From the NCBI GenBank assembly GCA_964556005.1, contig CAZKUR010000001.1, positions 1 through 64,000 on the forward strand: DNA of 64,000 nucleotides, given 5' to 3'. Under the pieces are notes generated by a model, which was not told where the DNA came from, made no database searches, and worked only from the letters and a program-made list of their open reading frames with translations. This document shows positions 51,808 through 60,577 of the stretch, in pieces (the first letter of the stretch is position 1; every line of letters starts with the position of its first letter). A program made the position numbers and the translations under genes. The DNA is from CAZKUR01 sp964556005 (lineage in GTDB: Bacteria > Bacteroidota > Ignavibacteria > Ignavibacteriales > Ignavibacteriaceae).

Positions 51808-52797
51808 TTACCTTATTAAATTATCTTCGGAATTTATTTCATTTATAATTTTAACAGCTTTATTTTTATTTACTTTCCCCACTTTACCCATGAACATCGG
51901 TTTACTGCCTACTTTTATTATTTGAGGATCGTTGACTTTGTTTTCAAGTTTCAGGATATCGCCGATTTCCAATTCTATCATTTCATTGACCGATATTTTA
52001 GTCCTGCCGAATTCCACAATTACCGGAACAAGTGTATTGTAGAGTTGATTCTTTAATATTTCTTCCGCGGTTGTTCCGTTATACTTAACAGGTCGGATAG
52101 ATGAAAAGCTCTGTGAAGATAATTTCGAGATGATAGAATCAAATGCATAAGTAGAAAAACAAAGGTTCATTAAATAAGTATTTTCCCCTATTATAATTTC
52201 AAATGAAATTAGAAGTACTGATTCGCTTTGTGAAGTTATTTGAGCAAAATCAATATCTGATTCGAACCTTTCTACCTGGAAATCGAAATTGGAAATTATC
52301 TGCCATCCTTTTTTAAGATCAATCATCACACGTTCGACAATAGAGCTCAAGACTTTTTGTTCGATAGGTGTAATCACTTTTGTCTGTTTTGTCCCTGTTC
52401 CGTTGCCACCGAGTAAACGGTCAACCAGTGTTAATGCAAAATCGTTGCTGAATTCTAAAATCCCCTTTACATCATAATTTTCTATTCCGAAAATAAATAA
52501 GCAAGCGGGATTCGAAACCGACAGCAAATATTCTGAATAATAAATTTGATCTATTGATGTTACATTTATGCTTACAATGGATTGCAGTTTGGAAACTAAA
52601 AATGAGGCAAAGCTTTCGGCAAAGCTTTCATGAAGATTCCTTAAAGTTCTAAGCTGAATTTTTGAAATTCTGTTTGGCAGCCGAAAGTCAAAAGGAGTCA
52701 CCTCATATTCGGGAGTAGATACGTTCTCTTCCGCTTCACCTGTACTGACTTTATTTAAAAGCTGATCTATTTCTTGTTGGTTTAATAATTCTGCCAT
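51808..52797 (-). CDS. fliM: Flagellar motor switch protein FliM
   Basis: The 329 residues start MAELLNQQEIDQLLNKV, close to the LSQxEIDALL motif by which FliM binds phosphorylated CheY. The CheC-like middle (TLRNLHESFAESFASFLVSKL, then DRLLGGNGT) and a C-terminal SpoA domain (TKISVNEMIELEIGDILKL) follow. FliM links the rotor to FliG and sets rotation direction. The intact binding motif predicts a CheY-type regulator, which is not encoded among recognised chemotaxis genes here. It begins one base after fliL. Confidence 0.95.
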   Translation of the reverse strand: MAELLNQQEIDQLLNKVSTGEAEENVSTPEYEVTPFDFRLPNRISKIQLRTLRNLHESFAESFASFLVSKLQSIVSINVTSIDQIYYSEYLLSVSNPACLFIFGIENYDVKGILEFSNDFALTLVDRLLGGNGTGTKQTKVITPIEQKVLSSIVERVMIDLKKGWQIISNFDFQVERFESDIDFAQITSQSESVLLISFEIIIGENTYLMNLCFSTYAFDSIISKLSSQSFSSIRPVKYNGTTAEEILKNQLYNTLVPVIVEFGRTKISVNEMIELEIGDILKLENKVNDPQIIKVGSKPMFMGKVGKVNKNKAVKIINEINSEDNLIR

Positions 52798-52798
52798 T

Positions 52799-53368
52799 TT
52801 ATTGAATTATATATTTACTTAAATAGACTGTGTTCAACTGGATATCCGGCATCAGCCGTTTCACTCGATCCATCAAGTCAACTTTAATGGTATCCTTGTA
52901 AGGCAAAGCACTCAATTGAGGCAGCGTCATTCCAGACAGCACCGAAATAATCGCATCCTTAACCATCACTTCTTTGTTTTTTAATTCAGTTTTGTTTTCT
53001 TCATTTCCCAAATCAAACCCAACTGAAACCAATAGCAATCTCTTCCCGTCAGTCCCTTCGGGATTGACAATAACATCATCGATAGTAAAAATATATTTTC
53101 CCAAATCTGAAGTCTGAGAATTTTGGACGCTGTCTGTCGATGTCGTAATTGATGCGGTATTCTGGCCACCCTTTTTCATCCCGTCAACCTTCATCATCAA
53201 TACATTAGCAGTAACAAAGTAAATGACCAAAACTTCGACAACAAAAGCAGGCAAACCGATCGTCAAAATCTTTGATTTAAAGGAGGATGATTTCTTCTCT
53301 TTTTTAACTACTTCAGCCGGGATTTCTTCCTTCCCCTCTTTCGGGGTATTTTTTTCTTTTTCTTCCAT
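52799..53368 (-). CDS. fliL: Flagellar basal-body protein FliL
   Basis: I start at the ATG at 53366-53368 (MEEKEKNTPKEG), preceded by GGGACACTT; a TTG 57 bases upstream would add 19 residues and fits the family less well. The protein has a charged N-terminus, one membrane span (about 34-56), and a periplasmic FliL domain with LGKYIFTIDDVIVNPEGTDGKRLLLVSVGFDL and LMDRVKRLMPDIQLNTVYLSKYIIQ. FliL sits around the stator and helps torque at high load. A terminator hairpin lies upstream, so fliL opens a new transcript in the cluster. Confidence 0.9.
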   Translation of the reverse strand: MEEKEKNTPKEGKEEIPAEVVKKEKKSSSFKSKILTIGLPAFVVEVLVIYFVTANVLMMKVDGMKKGGQNTASITTSTDSVQNSQTSDLGKYIFTIDDVIVNPEGTDGKRLLLVSVGFDLGNEENKTELKNKEVMVKDAIISVLSGMTLPQLSALPYKDTIKVDLMDRVKRLMPDIQLNTVYLSKYIIQ

Positions 53369-53484
53369 AAGTGTCCCGAATATCTCAACTGATATGCCAT
53401 TTACCGGAATTGAAATTTCAATCAAATCAAAACGATCCGGATTAAAAAGTGGCTATATTTGGACATCTGGTTGTGGTTGGATTT

Positions 53485-53518
53485 TAAATAAAAAAAGGAG
53501 CACCGTTTGGTACTCCTT
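53485..53518 (-). terminator. Rho-independent terminator between flgE and fliL
   Basis: On the minus strand AAGGAGTACC pairs with GGTGCTCCTT (53495-53518, one G-T pair) around AAAC and is followed by TTTTTTATTT. It lies 23-50 bases past the flgE stop, splitting the supercluster into at least two transcripts. Confidence 0.85.
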
Positions 53519-53540
53519 GTTTTCAGATAGGTATTGCTGA

Positions 53541-55202
53541 TTATCTGATGAGATTTGTTATTTCTTGGAGTAAATTATCTGCCGTAGTAATAACACGAGC
53601 ATTCGCCTGAAATCCGCGCTGTGAGACAATCATTTTTGTAAATTCTTCGGAAAGATCAACGTTTGATTGTTCCAGTGCTCCCGATTGAACGGTAGTGCCT
53701 GTTTCTTCTCCCAGGCTGCCGATTCTCGGCTCTCCGCTGTTAGCATATGCTGAATAAAGATTATCGCCGGCACTTATCAATCCGTTTAGGTTTGTAAATG
53801 TCGCACACATTATTTGTGCTAATGTCTTCGAATTTCCATTGGAGAAAATTCCTTCAATATTTCCATATTGATCAATCGAAATATTAGATAAAGTGGCAGA
53901 GGCTGAACCATCCTGGCTTAAAGCAGAAACCACAGAACTTGCTGAAGTTTGTGTAATTCCGTTAAACCCGCTTCCGAAGTCTAAGTTCAGTGTTACAGGG
54001 TCTGCACCGCCGGTAGGCAAAAAAGTTAATTGCGGATTTGAAGGGGAAATATTTCCGGGGTCCAAAGTACCGTCGGGATTAAATGTTAAAGTACCGGTTG
54101 AAGTAGCCGGGTTGCCATCGCTTGTATCCGAGCCGGGTACAGAGGCAGTCCAGGTCCATTGATTATCTCCAATTTTTGTGAACTTCATTGTAGCCTGGTG
54201 CGAATTTCCGAGAGAATCGAAAATAGTAACCGAGCCGCTTACAATGTTAGGCTGCCTGTTATCATCTGCTGAAAGACTAAGAGTCGATGTTGCAGCGTTT
54301 TCGGTTACAGCAGTCGAATCAAATGTAAAGTCAAGGTTGCTGCCCGGAATATTTACTTTATTATTGATACCGTCGAACAAAGCTTTGGAAGCATCGTTCA
54401 TAACCATGTTGCCGGTTCCATCATCTACGAACTGGAGTCCCGGGATTGAACCTGTTCCAACAGAATTTCCGCTGCTATCGGTGACATTATAAGATAAGTC
54501 ATATTCATCCGGGTTTGCAGTTTTTGTAAAAGTTAAATCAAGAGTATATGGGTCGCCGAATTCATTATAAATAGTAGTTGTGGTATCAAACGGGCCGGGT
54601 AAAGATGAATTTATATTTCCTCTTTGGACGACATTTTCAGTTCTTGTCAAATCGGAATTACTTTGCAAGTTACCGCCCCACTTAATATTGCTGGTAGCGA
54701 CAGCAGGAAGCTTTAAATTTTTATCTATGATTATATCTTGTAAATTATTACCCGGAGGCAAAATTCCATCGGAATTAGCTACTTTACCCTGAACTATTGC
54801 ACCATTATTCGGACTCACAAGCTTACCGTTTGCATCAAATATAAATGAACCGGCTCTTGTATAAAAATTTTGACCGTTGCTTTTTACAACAAATAAACCG
54901 GGCCCTTGCAGAGCCATATCTGTTGTAATACCAGTATTTTCAAAAGTGCCCTGGTTCCAATTTCTATCGATTGAATTTACCTTTACACCGAGGCCGATTT
55001 GAAATGTGTTCGTCCCACCGGTTGAATCTGTTGGATTTGTACCGGCTTTTACGAATTGATTAAATGTATCACAGAATGTTACGCGTGAACCTTTAAAGCC
55101 AATTGTATTTACATTGGCTATATTATTTCCAATTACATCCATCATGGATTGATGATTTTGTAAACCGGAAACGCCTGCGAAAAGTGCATTAAGAAGTGCC
55201 AC
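53541..55202 (-). CDS. flgE: Flagellar hook protein FlgE
   Basis: The 553 residues begin ALLNALFAGVSGLQNHQSMMDVIGNNIANVNTIGFKGSRV and end SGALEQSNVDLSEEFTKMIVSQRGFQANARVITTADNLLQEI, the conserved hook ends. Between them are DLTFTKTA and two FlgE-type D1/D2 domains with Asp/Asn-rich loops, giving a protein longer than the 402-residue E. coli one. The start is GTG at 55200-55202, eight bases after a strong AGGAGG. Its leader contains a stem-loop at 55267-55294, and a terminator follows it. Confidence 0.95.
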   Translation of the reverse strand: MALLNALFAGVSGLQNHQSMMDVIGNNIANVNTIGFKGSRVTFCDTFNQFVKAGTNPTDSTGGTNTFQIGLGVKVNSIDRNWNQGTFENTGITTDMALQGPGLFVVKSNGQNFYTRAGSFIFDANGKLVSPNNGAIVQGKVANSDGILPPGNNLQDIIIDKNLKLPAVATSNIKWGGNLQSNSDLTRTENVVQRGNINSSLPGPFDTTTTIYNEFGDPYTLDLTFTKTANPDEYDLSYNVTDSSGNSVGTGSIPGLQFVDDGTGNMVMNDASKALFDGINNKVNIPGSNLDFTFDSTAVTENAATSTLSLSADDNRQPNIVSGSVTIFDSLGNSHQATMKFTKIGDNQWTWTASVPGSDTSDGNPATSTGTLTFNPDGTLDPGNISPSNPQLTFLPTGGADPVTLNLDFGSGFNGITQTSASSVVSALSQDGSASATLSNISIDQYGNIEGIFSNGNSKTLAQIMCATFTNLNGLISAGDNLYSAYANSGEPRIGSLGEETGTTVQSGALEQSNVDLSEEFTKMIVSQRGFQANARVITTADNLLQEITNLIR

Positions 55203-55266
55203 AATAACCTCCTAAGGATTATTATTTTTTAGAATTATGATTCAACTTCAGTCAGTCTGTCGAATC

Positions 55267-55294
55267 AAGAGCGTCCTCAAAAGGTCCCGCTCTT
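55267..55294 (-). promoter_or_regulatory. Stem-loop in the flgE leader with GGA motifs
   Basis: On the minus strand AAGAGCG (55288-55294) pairs with CGCTCTT (55267-55273). The loop between reads GGACCTTTTGAGGA, with a GGA at each end. It lies 65-92 bases upstream of the flgE start, between the stop of the preceding gene and flgE. The double GGA is what CsrA prefers in loops, so a control site is possible. Confidence 0.35.
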
Positions 55295-55311
55295 TTGTTA
55301 TTTATAATTTT

Positions 55312-55686
55312 TTAAGCAAGTACTACACTGTCTATATTTGTGAAAATGTTGCTTTCATTTTCATTGAGAGATACCGCAGTTACAACTGTCCGATTAGGTA
55401 CATTCACGATAAAAGCAGTATCTTTCATCATAACCAATGAATCTTTAGCTCCTTTAGATTCTGCTTGATCCATTGCATTTTGAAGCTTTGTAACTTCATT
55501 TTCACCGATTTGAATATTCCTGGATTCCATTCGTTTAAGTGCATGATTGGAAAACTTAATTTTATTAAGTTCATCCTGAAATATTTTTGTGAAATCGGCA
55601 CCGGAACCGGTGAGATTTTTCTTTAAACTCCCACTTGGCGAATCAATCGGAATAAAAGGAACATTAATTCCATTTATCTCAGCCAT
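55312..55686 (-). CDS. Small flagellar operon protein (TIGR02530/Flagellar_put family)
   Basis: I start at the ATG at 55684-55686 (MAEINGINVPFIPID), because GGAG lies just ahead of it and it overlaps the flgD stop by only eight bases; an upstream start would add 23 unlikely residues. The 124-residue protein ends with the family's signature: FSNHALKRMESRNIQIGENEVTKLQNAMDQAESKGAKDSLVMMKDTAFIVNVPNRTVVTAV, then NIFTNIDSVVLA. Members of this family stand between flgD and flgE in many Firmicutes. The molecular role is unknown. Confidence 0.85.
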   Translation of the reverse strand: MAEINGINVPFIPIDSPSGSLKKNLTGSGADFTKIFQDELNKIKFSNHALKRMESRNIQIGENEVTKLQNAMDQAESKGAKDSLVMMKDTAFIVNVPNRTVVTAVSLNENESNIFTNIDSVVLA

Positions 55687-56374
55687 TGTAGTCTCCATTG
55701 CCAGTTGGGTTAAGAATTTCCAAAATGTCAGAGATCGAGTATTCGCTGTCGCCAACTAATATTTTTGTGCCGTCGTCTGCGAATTTTACACCGTTAATAG
55801 TTCCTGTTATATATGTATCTGCTGTTATATCTTTTCCTTCAAAATCTTTTGCATCAACTTTAAAGGTATAATCACCTTCAGGAACTTTGTTACCATCATC
55901 ATCGCAAAAATCCCAGGAAACTTTATGGTCTCCCTGTGATTGAGGGACGTCGTGAATAGTTCTGACTAAATTGCCGCTCGAATCATATACCTGTATGTCG
56001 GCAGTTTGAGCGTTGCTTGGAAGACTATAACCTAGCTCGGTACTATCCTGGCCGGTGTATGAAAAATTATTTACGCCAAGCTTAACATCTTTACCTATTA
56101 AGTTTGCCGTCAAAGAGTTGTTGATTGATTGAGTCAATACTAGATTGGCTTGTATGCTCTGCGTCATTGAAGTATTTAAATTTGATAATTGTTCCAACGA
56201 GCTGAATTGAGCGAGCTGTGAAGCAAACTGAGTCCCATCTACTGGGCTGGAAGGGTCCTGATTTTTAAGCTGTGCAACTAACAGCTTTAAAAAATCATCC
56301 TTTCCCATTATAGAGTTGCTTTGAGTTGTAGCGCTACTGCCTGCTGCAGTAGAACCGATTTCTCCAACAGCCAT
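55679..56374 (-). CDS. flgD: Flagellar hook assembly scaffold FlgD
   Basis: The 231 residues contain the FlgD N-terminal block MGKDDFLKLLVAQLKNQDPSSPVDGTQFASQLAQFSSLEQLSNLN, then a Tudor-like/FlgD-Ig core with YSLPSNAQTADIQVYDSSGNLVRTI and GDHKVSWDFCDDDGNKVPEGDYTFKVDA. FlgD caps the growing hook and is later replaced by FlgK. AAGGAGG precedes the ATG at 56374. It follows fliK by nine bases. Confidence 0.95.
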   Translation of the reverse strand: MAVGEIGSTAAGSSATTQSNSIMGKDDFLKLLVAQLKNQDPSSPVDGTQFASQLAQFSSLEQLSNLNTSMTQSIQANLVLTQSINNSLTANLIGKDVKLGVNNFSYTGQDSTELGYSLPSNAQTADIQVYDSSGNLVRTIHDVPQSQGDHKVSWDFCDDDGNKVPEGDYTFKVDAKDFEGKDITADTYITGTINGVKFADDGTKILVGDSEYSISDILEILNPTGNGDYNG

Positions 56375-56383
56375 AATACCTCC

Positions 56384-59300
56384 TTAAATTAAGTATTCAT
56401 AAGTATTGTAACCCAGCTTTCGCGGGATTACAGTTGAGCCTAATTGTATAATTTCTATATTTTTATCATTAGTAGAAAATTTCTTCTTGTTTTGAAGATT
56501 TCTCGAATGCTGCTGCTCCGATCCGGATAAGGAAACATTTAATGAATTTATCGAAAGGCCCTGACTAATCATAGCTTGTTTCAGTTGATCGAGATTATTC
56601 TGAATTACATTTTTTACTGCATTATTTTCAACCTGGAAATTTGCTTTTACTGAATTCTGGCTTACTTCGATATTAATTTTAACTTTACCTAAATCTTCAG
56701 GCGATAGCTTTAGCTCTACAGATTTGCTTTGATTATCATTACCGGTTAATAATTTTCCCGGGCTGGATTGAAGCATTTGCTTTACAGTTTCGTGCACATT
56801 TCTAATAATTTGATTTAAGCTATCGGCATTTTTAAAGACTGGTTGTTTTAAAGCTGCAGCATCTGTAATTCCCTTTTTCGCACCATCAACCTGTAAATTA
56901 GCACTTTGACTGAACTGGTTAAAATCGTTATCTGATTTTATTTCTTTAATTTTTTGTCCGGCATTCGATTCCTGCTTCTTGCCGTCTTTATTTTCATTTT
57001 TATTTTCGGATAAAACATTCGATTGCTCTAAAGGATGAAAATCCTGAACGGGTTTTACATCGATCTCAAAATTCTTTTTATTATCATTTAATTTCTCATT
57101 AATATCGCCATCTTTGTCTTTTTCCAGCACGGCAGTATTTCCTAAAATAACCTGCTGATTTAATGTTTTTAAATCATTGCCGCCATTACTTTCAATAATC
57201 TGATGTTTGAAATCTACTGCTAAATTTTGAGTTGTTTTAGTTTCACTTTTATTTGAAGCACTAAAAATATTTTTAAGATATTCGGATTGTTTTAATACTT
57301 TAAAATCCACGCTCTTTTCAGTTTTGCCTGACGAATTTCCACTAATAATTTTTGATGAACTTAAAGGAGTGCTGTTATCACTTTGCCCGGTTTGTAAATT
57401 ATTATCCGTCTTCCCGGATTGTTTTGACGGGACAAAATTTCTTATGGATTCAATTATATCCGATAAAAAATTATCTGCAGGTTTATTAACCTTTATATTA
57501 TTTTCCGCAATTATTTTATTATCAACTTGATTATTATCTACCTGCTCATTCTGAGTGTTTGCCAAAGGATTTGCTGGTTCAATTTTGCCGGCATTTGAAT
57601 TTGTATTTATACTTTCCGGTTCTTGAATTGTACCGGCATTCTTTGAGTTATCAACAATGTCTATTTTCAATTCGAAATTATCGCTAACCGGTTTTTCTTT
57701 TAAATTATCCTGTATCGTTACTTTTTTGCCCTGGAAATTTTCTTTAACCCTCGTATTTGAAGTAGTTTCTGTAATGTATTTTTGACCGTTATTTATTTTC
57801 GAAGCTGTAGAACCTAAGATTTTATTTCGAACAGTTTCATCCGTTTTTCCGGCCTGATCGTTTTCGATTAAATTTTCTGAATCTGTTTTCCCGGCAACAT
57901 TTTGTTTAATTTCTTCCTCTGAATTCTCAAATGGTTGAACGTCAATTAAGTTCTTCTGATCTGATGAACCGGAGACTTTTATTTGAGGCGTTTCTGTACT
58001 GTTATCGATAACTTTTCCGTCAACTGAATTTTTCAAATTGGTTTCAGCAGAAACTTTTTGTTGAACACCTTTTCCTAAATCTTCTATTGCTTGAGCATCA
58101 ATTTTATTATTCGGACTCGATGATCCAGTAACCTTTATTTGAGGTGTTTCAGTCGTTTTATTGAAAGTTTTTCCATCAACTATATTTTTTAGATCGATTT
58201 TAACGGAAGCTTTTTGTTCAGTCCCGGTTTCTGAATTTTCAACTGTTTGATCAACAACTATATTTTTCGGGCTTGTTGAACCGGAGACTTTTATTTGAGG
58301 CGTTTCTGTACTGTTATCGATAACTTTTCCGTCAACTGAATTTTTCAAATTGGTTTCAGCAGAAACTTTTTGTTGAACACCTTTTCCTGAATTTTCTATT
58401 GTCTGGGCATCTACTATATTTTTCGCATTTGTTGAACTGGAAACTTTTATTTGAGACGATTCAGCAGTTTTTCCATCAATTATATTATTCAAATTAACAA
58501 TGTCACTGGTTTTTTCATTTTCAGCAGCGCTCTTTTGTACTTCGTCAGGTACTATTGTTGAATTTATATTTGAAGCGTTTTTATCGGTATTATTTTTATT
58601 TTCAGGACCTGCTGCGGTAATTTGCTCATTTACATCAGAAAGAGTTGCATGAGTAATTTTAATAGCTGAGTTAGGCTCCAGGTATTTATTATTTAATCCA
58701 TATTTTGTATTCCCCACACTTAGATTATTATCAGCTATTTTGCTACTTTCGTTTGCAATTACTCCATGCAGCCTTTCTGAATTTTTCCCGATATTCATTT
58801 TCGATAATTTTAGATTTACAGAGGTATTACCAAAATTAAGAACTATTTTAACGGCACCGTTTGCCTGCAATTGCTGCATAATTTCAGAAACCATTTGGTC
58901 AGCAGGACTTGAACCATCACTCGATTTATTATCATTTAAGTTTGAAACTGTTTGGTCACTTTTTACGTTTTTTGCCAGCGCAGGACTGCTTTCGATTTTT
59001 ACATCACCAATTTCTTGAAATATTCCGTTAAGTAAAGCTGTTAAATCTTCACCGGAAATTACATCCGTATTATTTTGCTGATTATTGTTTTCGATTTGAC
59101 CGGTTTCAACAGGCTCTTTGTCAGCACCGGTATTTTCTAGATAAACTTTTACTTTTGCATTAGCCGTTTTTTGAAGCTGATTTGCAGTTGTAGATATGCT
59201 ATTAGAATTGTCGTTTATAATTTTATTTAAAGATTCATTATCAGTAGAATGCTCTATTCCATCAGCCTTACTTTTCACGAGTTCAGCCGTATTTACAGAT

Positions 59301-59482
59301 TCTGCAGATTTTCCTTGGTTCTCATTTATAAGCACTTTTATAATATCCGAAAAAAGATATCTGGGATTATTGAGTTTTGAATTTATCGCCAAACTCTTTT
59401 TTGAAGCATTTTCAATAACTGAGAGAAAAACAGGATTAAAGTTCATTATATAGAAATTGTCTGAATTTTTTGTTAAAAACAT
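56384..59482 (-). CDS. fliK: Flagellar hook-length control protein FliK, long repeat-bearing form
   Basis: The 1032-residue protein is much longer than usual FliK (375-500). Its C-terminal 110 residues hold the Flg_hook substrate-switch domain: SVELKLSPEDLGKVKINIEVSQNSVKANFQVENNAVKNVIQNNLDQLKQAMISQGLSINSLNVS. The rest is a low-complexity ruler rich in Asn, Lys, Ser, Thr and Glu with internal repeats of about 52 codons (around 57960-58460). Two 112-base segments inside are identical. FliK measures the hook and signals FlhB. An in-frame ATG at 59444-59446 (MNFNPVFLSVIENASKKS) may be the true start; neither site has a good ribosome site. Confidence 0.88.
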   Translation of the reverse strand: MFLTKNSDNFYIMNFNPVFLSVIENASKKSLAINSKLNNPRYLFSDIIKVLINENQGKSAESVNTAELVKSKADGIEHSTDNESLNKIINDNSNSISTTANQLQKTANAKVKVYLENTGADKEPVETGQIENNNQQNNTDVISGEDLTALLNGIFQEIGDVKIESSPALAKNVKSDQTVSNLNDNKSSDGSSPADQMVSEIMQQLQANGAVKIVLNFGNTSVNLKLSKMNIGKNSERLHGVIANESSKIADNNLSVGNTKYGLNNKYLEPNSAIKITHATLSDVNEQITAAGPENKNNTDKNASNINSTIVPDEVQKSAAENEKTSDIVNLNNIIDGKTAESSQIKVSSSTNAKNIVDAQTIENSGKGVQQKVSAETNLKNSVDGKVIDNSTETPQIKVSGSTSPKNIVVDQTVENSETGTEQKASVKIDLKNIVDGKTFNKTTETPQIKVTGSSSPNNKIDAQAIEDLGKGVQQKVSAETNLKNSVDGKVIDNSTETPQIKVSGSSDQKNLIDVQPFENSEEEIKQNVAGKTDSENLIENDQAGKTDETVRNKILGSTASKINNGQKYITETTSNTRVKENFQGKKVTIQDNLKEKPVSDNFELKIDIVDNSKNAGTIQEPESINTNSNAGKIEPANPLANTQNEQVDNNQVDNKIIAENNIKVNKPADNFLSDIIESIRNFVPSKQSGKTDNNLQTGQSDNSTPLSSSKIISGNSSGKTEKSVDFKVLKQSEYLKNIFSASNKSETKTTQNLAVDFKHQIIESNGGNDLKTLNQQVILGNTAVLEKDKDGDINEKLNDNKKNFEIDVKPVQDFHPLEQSNVLSENKNENKDGKKQESNAGQKIKEIKSDNDFNQFSQSANLQVDGAKKGITDAAALKQPVFKNADSLNQIIRNVHETVKQMLQSSPGKLLTGNDNQSKSVELKLSPEDLGKVKINIEVSQNSVKANFQVENNAVKNVIQNNLDQLKQAMISQGLSINSLNVSLSGSEQQHSRNLQNKKKFSTNDKNIEIIQLGSTVIPRKLGYNTYEYLI
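57965..58388 (-). repeat. Identical direct repeats inside fliK
   Basis: The 112-base blocks 57965-58076 and 58277-58388 are identical and 312 bases apart, which equals 104 codons. A diverged copy of the same unit lies between them, so the spacing is two units of about 52 codons. They encode QQKVSAETNLKNSVDGKVI and STETPQIKVSGS. Confidence 0.9.
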
Positions 59483-59524
59483 TATTTCTTATCAATGTTA
59501 TTATCGTAAATTTTAATAATTACT

Positions 59525-60142
59525 TTATCGCCTGTATTGAACAATTTTATTGGCTGTTACAGGGTCCAGGTAGGTCAAAATTTCAGCAGCTTTCTTTTTC
59601 TTCATAGTATAAATGATATCTCTCGATGTTTTATCATTGTACTGCTTAATAATTTGAGCAGCTTTCTGAGGGTCCATCGAATCGTAAAGCATGGCTGTTT
59701 GTTTTACCCATTTTTCGTACAATGTATCGGGCTGCGATTCGTTTTGTGCAACCGTATCGGAAGACTGATTGTTCACAGCAACTTTTTGGGTTTCAGTCGG
59801 TTTTTCTTCCGTCTGCACTTTTGGAGGAGTAACTTTATTTTCGTCTGCCAAATTATTGTTTTGAGGCTTGCTTACAGTATGTTGAGGTACCGTGGGAGTA
59901 GTAGAATTTATCAGAGTAATTTTCTGCACAGGTTTTGAAGAATCAATATCATTTCCGGTTAGCTTTGGTTTTACATGGCTATCTTTTTTAGCAGTGCTAG
60001 AATCCAGACTCACCATTTTCGAGCTGGCTTTGGAAAAATCAAATTTGAAAATATTTGTGTATTGCGAATTTAAATAAATTAATAACGCCGTTATTATGAT
60101 AAACGCAATTGGAAATGGAAGGTATTTAGTAATATTTTTCAA
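59525..60142 (-). CDS. MotE/YlxF-like flagellar protein with MgtE-N-type domain
   Basis: The 205 residues have one N-terminal membrane span (about 9-25), a long Pro/Thr/Lys-rich linker, and a C-terminal helical domain: LYDSMDPQKAAQIIKQYNDKTSRDIIYTMKKKKAAEILTYLDPVTANKIVQ. This MgtE-N-like pattern (MxPxxAAxI, ILxxxDPxxAAxI) is that of MotE and of YlxF, which lies between fliJ and fliK in Bacillus, exactly as here. In other bacteria MotE chaperones a stator-linked protein. The linker length suggests the domain works in the periplasm. Confidence 0.7.
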   Translation of the reverse strand: MKNITKYLPFPIAFIIITALLIYLNSQYTNIFKFDFSKASSKMVSLDSSTAKKDSHVKPKLTGNDIDSSKPVQKITLINSTTPTVPQHTVSKPQNNNLADENKVTPPKVQTEEKPTETQKVAVNNQSSDTVAQNESQPDTLYEKWVKQTAMLYDSMDPQKAAQIIKQYNDKTSRDIIYTMKKKKAAEILTYLDPVTANKIVQYRR

Positions 60143-60573
60143 AATTTACCTCTGATAAAAGATTGAGCCGCAAATTCTTCAATCATTTTATTTTCTTTGG
60201 AATTTTCTTCTTTCTTGAAATTTTCAAAATGGATTTCCTCTAAAGTCTCGAACATTTTGCATTCCATATTTTTCTTCTGCAATTCTTTAATACGTTCATC
60301 GAGTTCATCATTTAATGCCAATATTTTTCGACCGGATAAATCGATTTTTTTCTTCAGACTTTTTTGATATTCGTACAGCATTCTTAGGCTTAGTGCATTT
60401 TTACAGTGTCCAATTTCGGAATAGCTGCTTTCCAATTCGAGAAGAAATTTTTTCTTTTCTTCATTTTCTTCATACTTCTCCAATTCAAGCTTAGCAATTT
60501 CTTTTTGAACTTTTTTCTCAAGAATTTCTTTTGTCTTTTTTACCGTATTAAACTGAAAATGAAATTTAGACAT
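60139..60573 (-). CDS. fliJ: Flagellar export protein FliJ
   Basis: The 144 residues are almost all one long coiled coil rich in Lys and Glu (FNTVKKTKEILEKKVQKEIAKLELEKYEENEEKKKF). This, the length and the position directly after fliI identify FliJ, the stalk that connects the FliI ring to FlhA and cycles chaperones. Sequence similarity within this family is low, so position carries weight. It overlaps the MotE/YlxF-like gene by four bases. Confidence 0.85.
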   Translation of the reverse strand: MSKFHFQFNTVKKTKEILEKKVQKEIAKLELEKYEENEEKKKFLLELESSYSEIGHCKNALSLRMLYEYQKSLKKKIDLSGRKILALNDELDERIKELQKKNMECKMFETLEEIHFENFKKEENSKENKMIEEFAAQSFIRGKF

Positions 60574-60577
60574 AATA

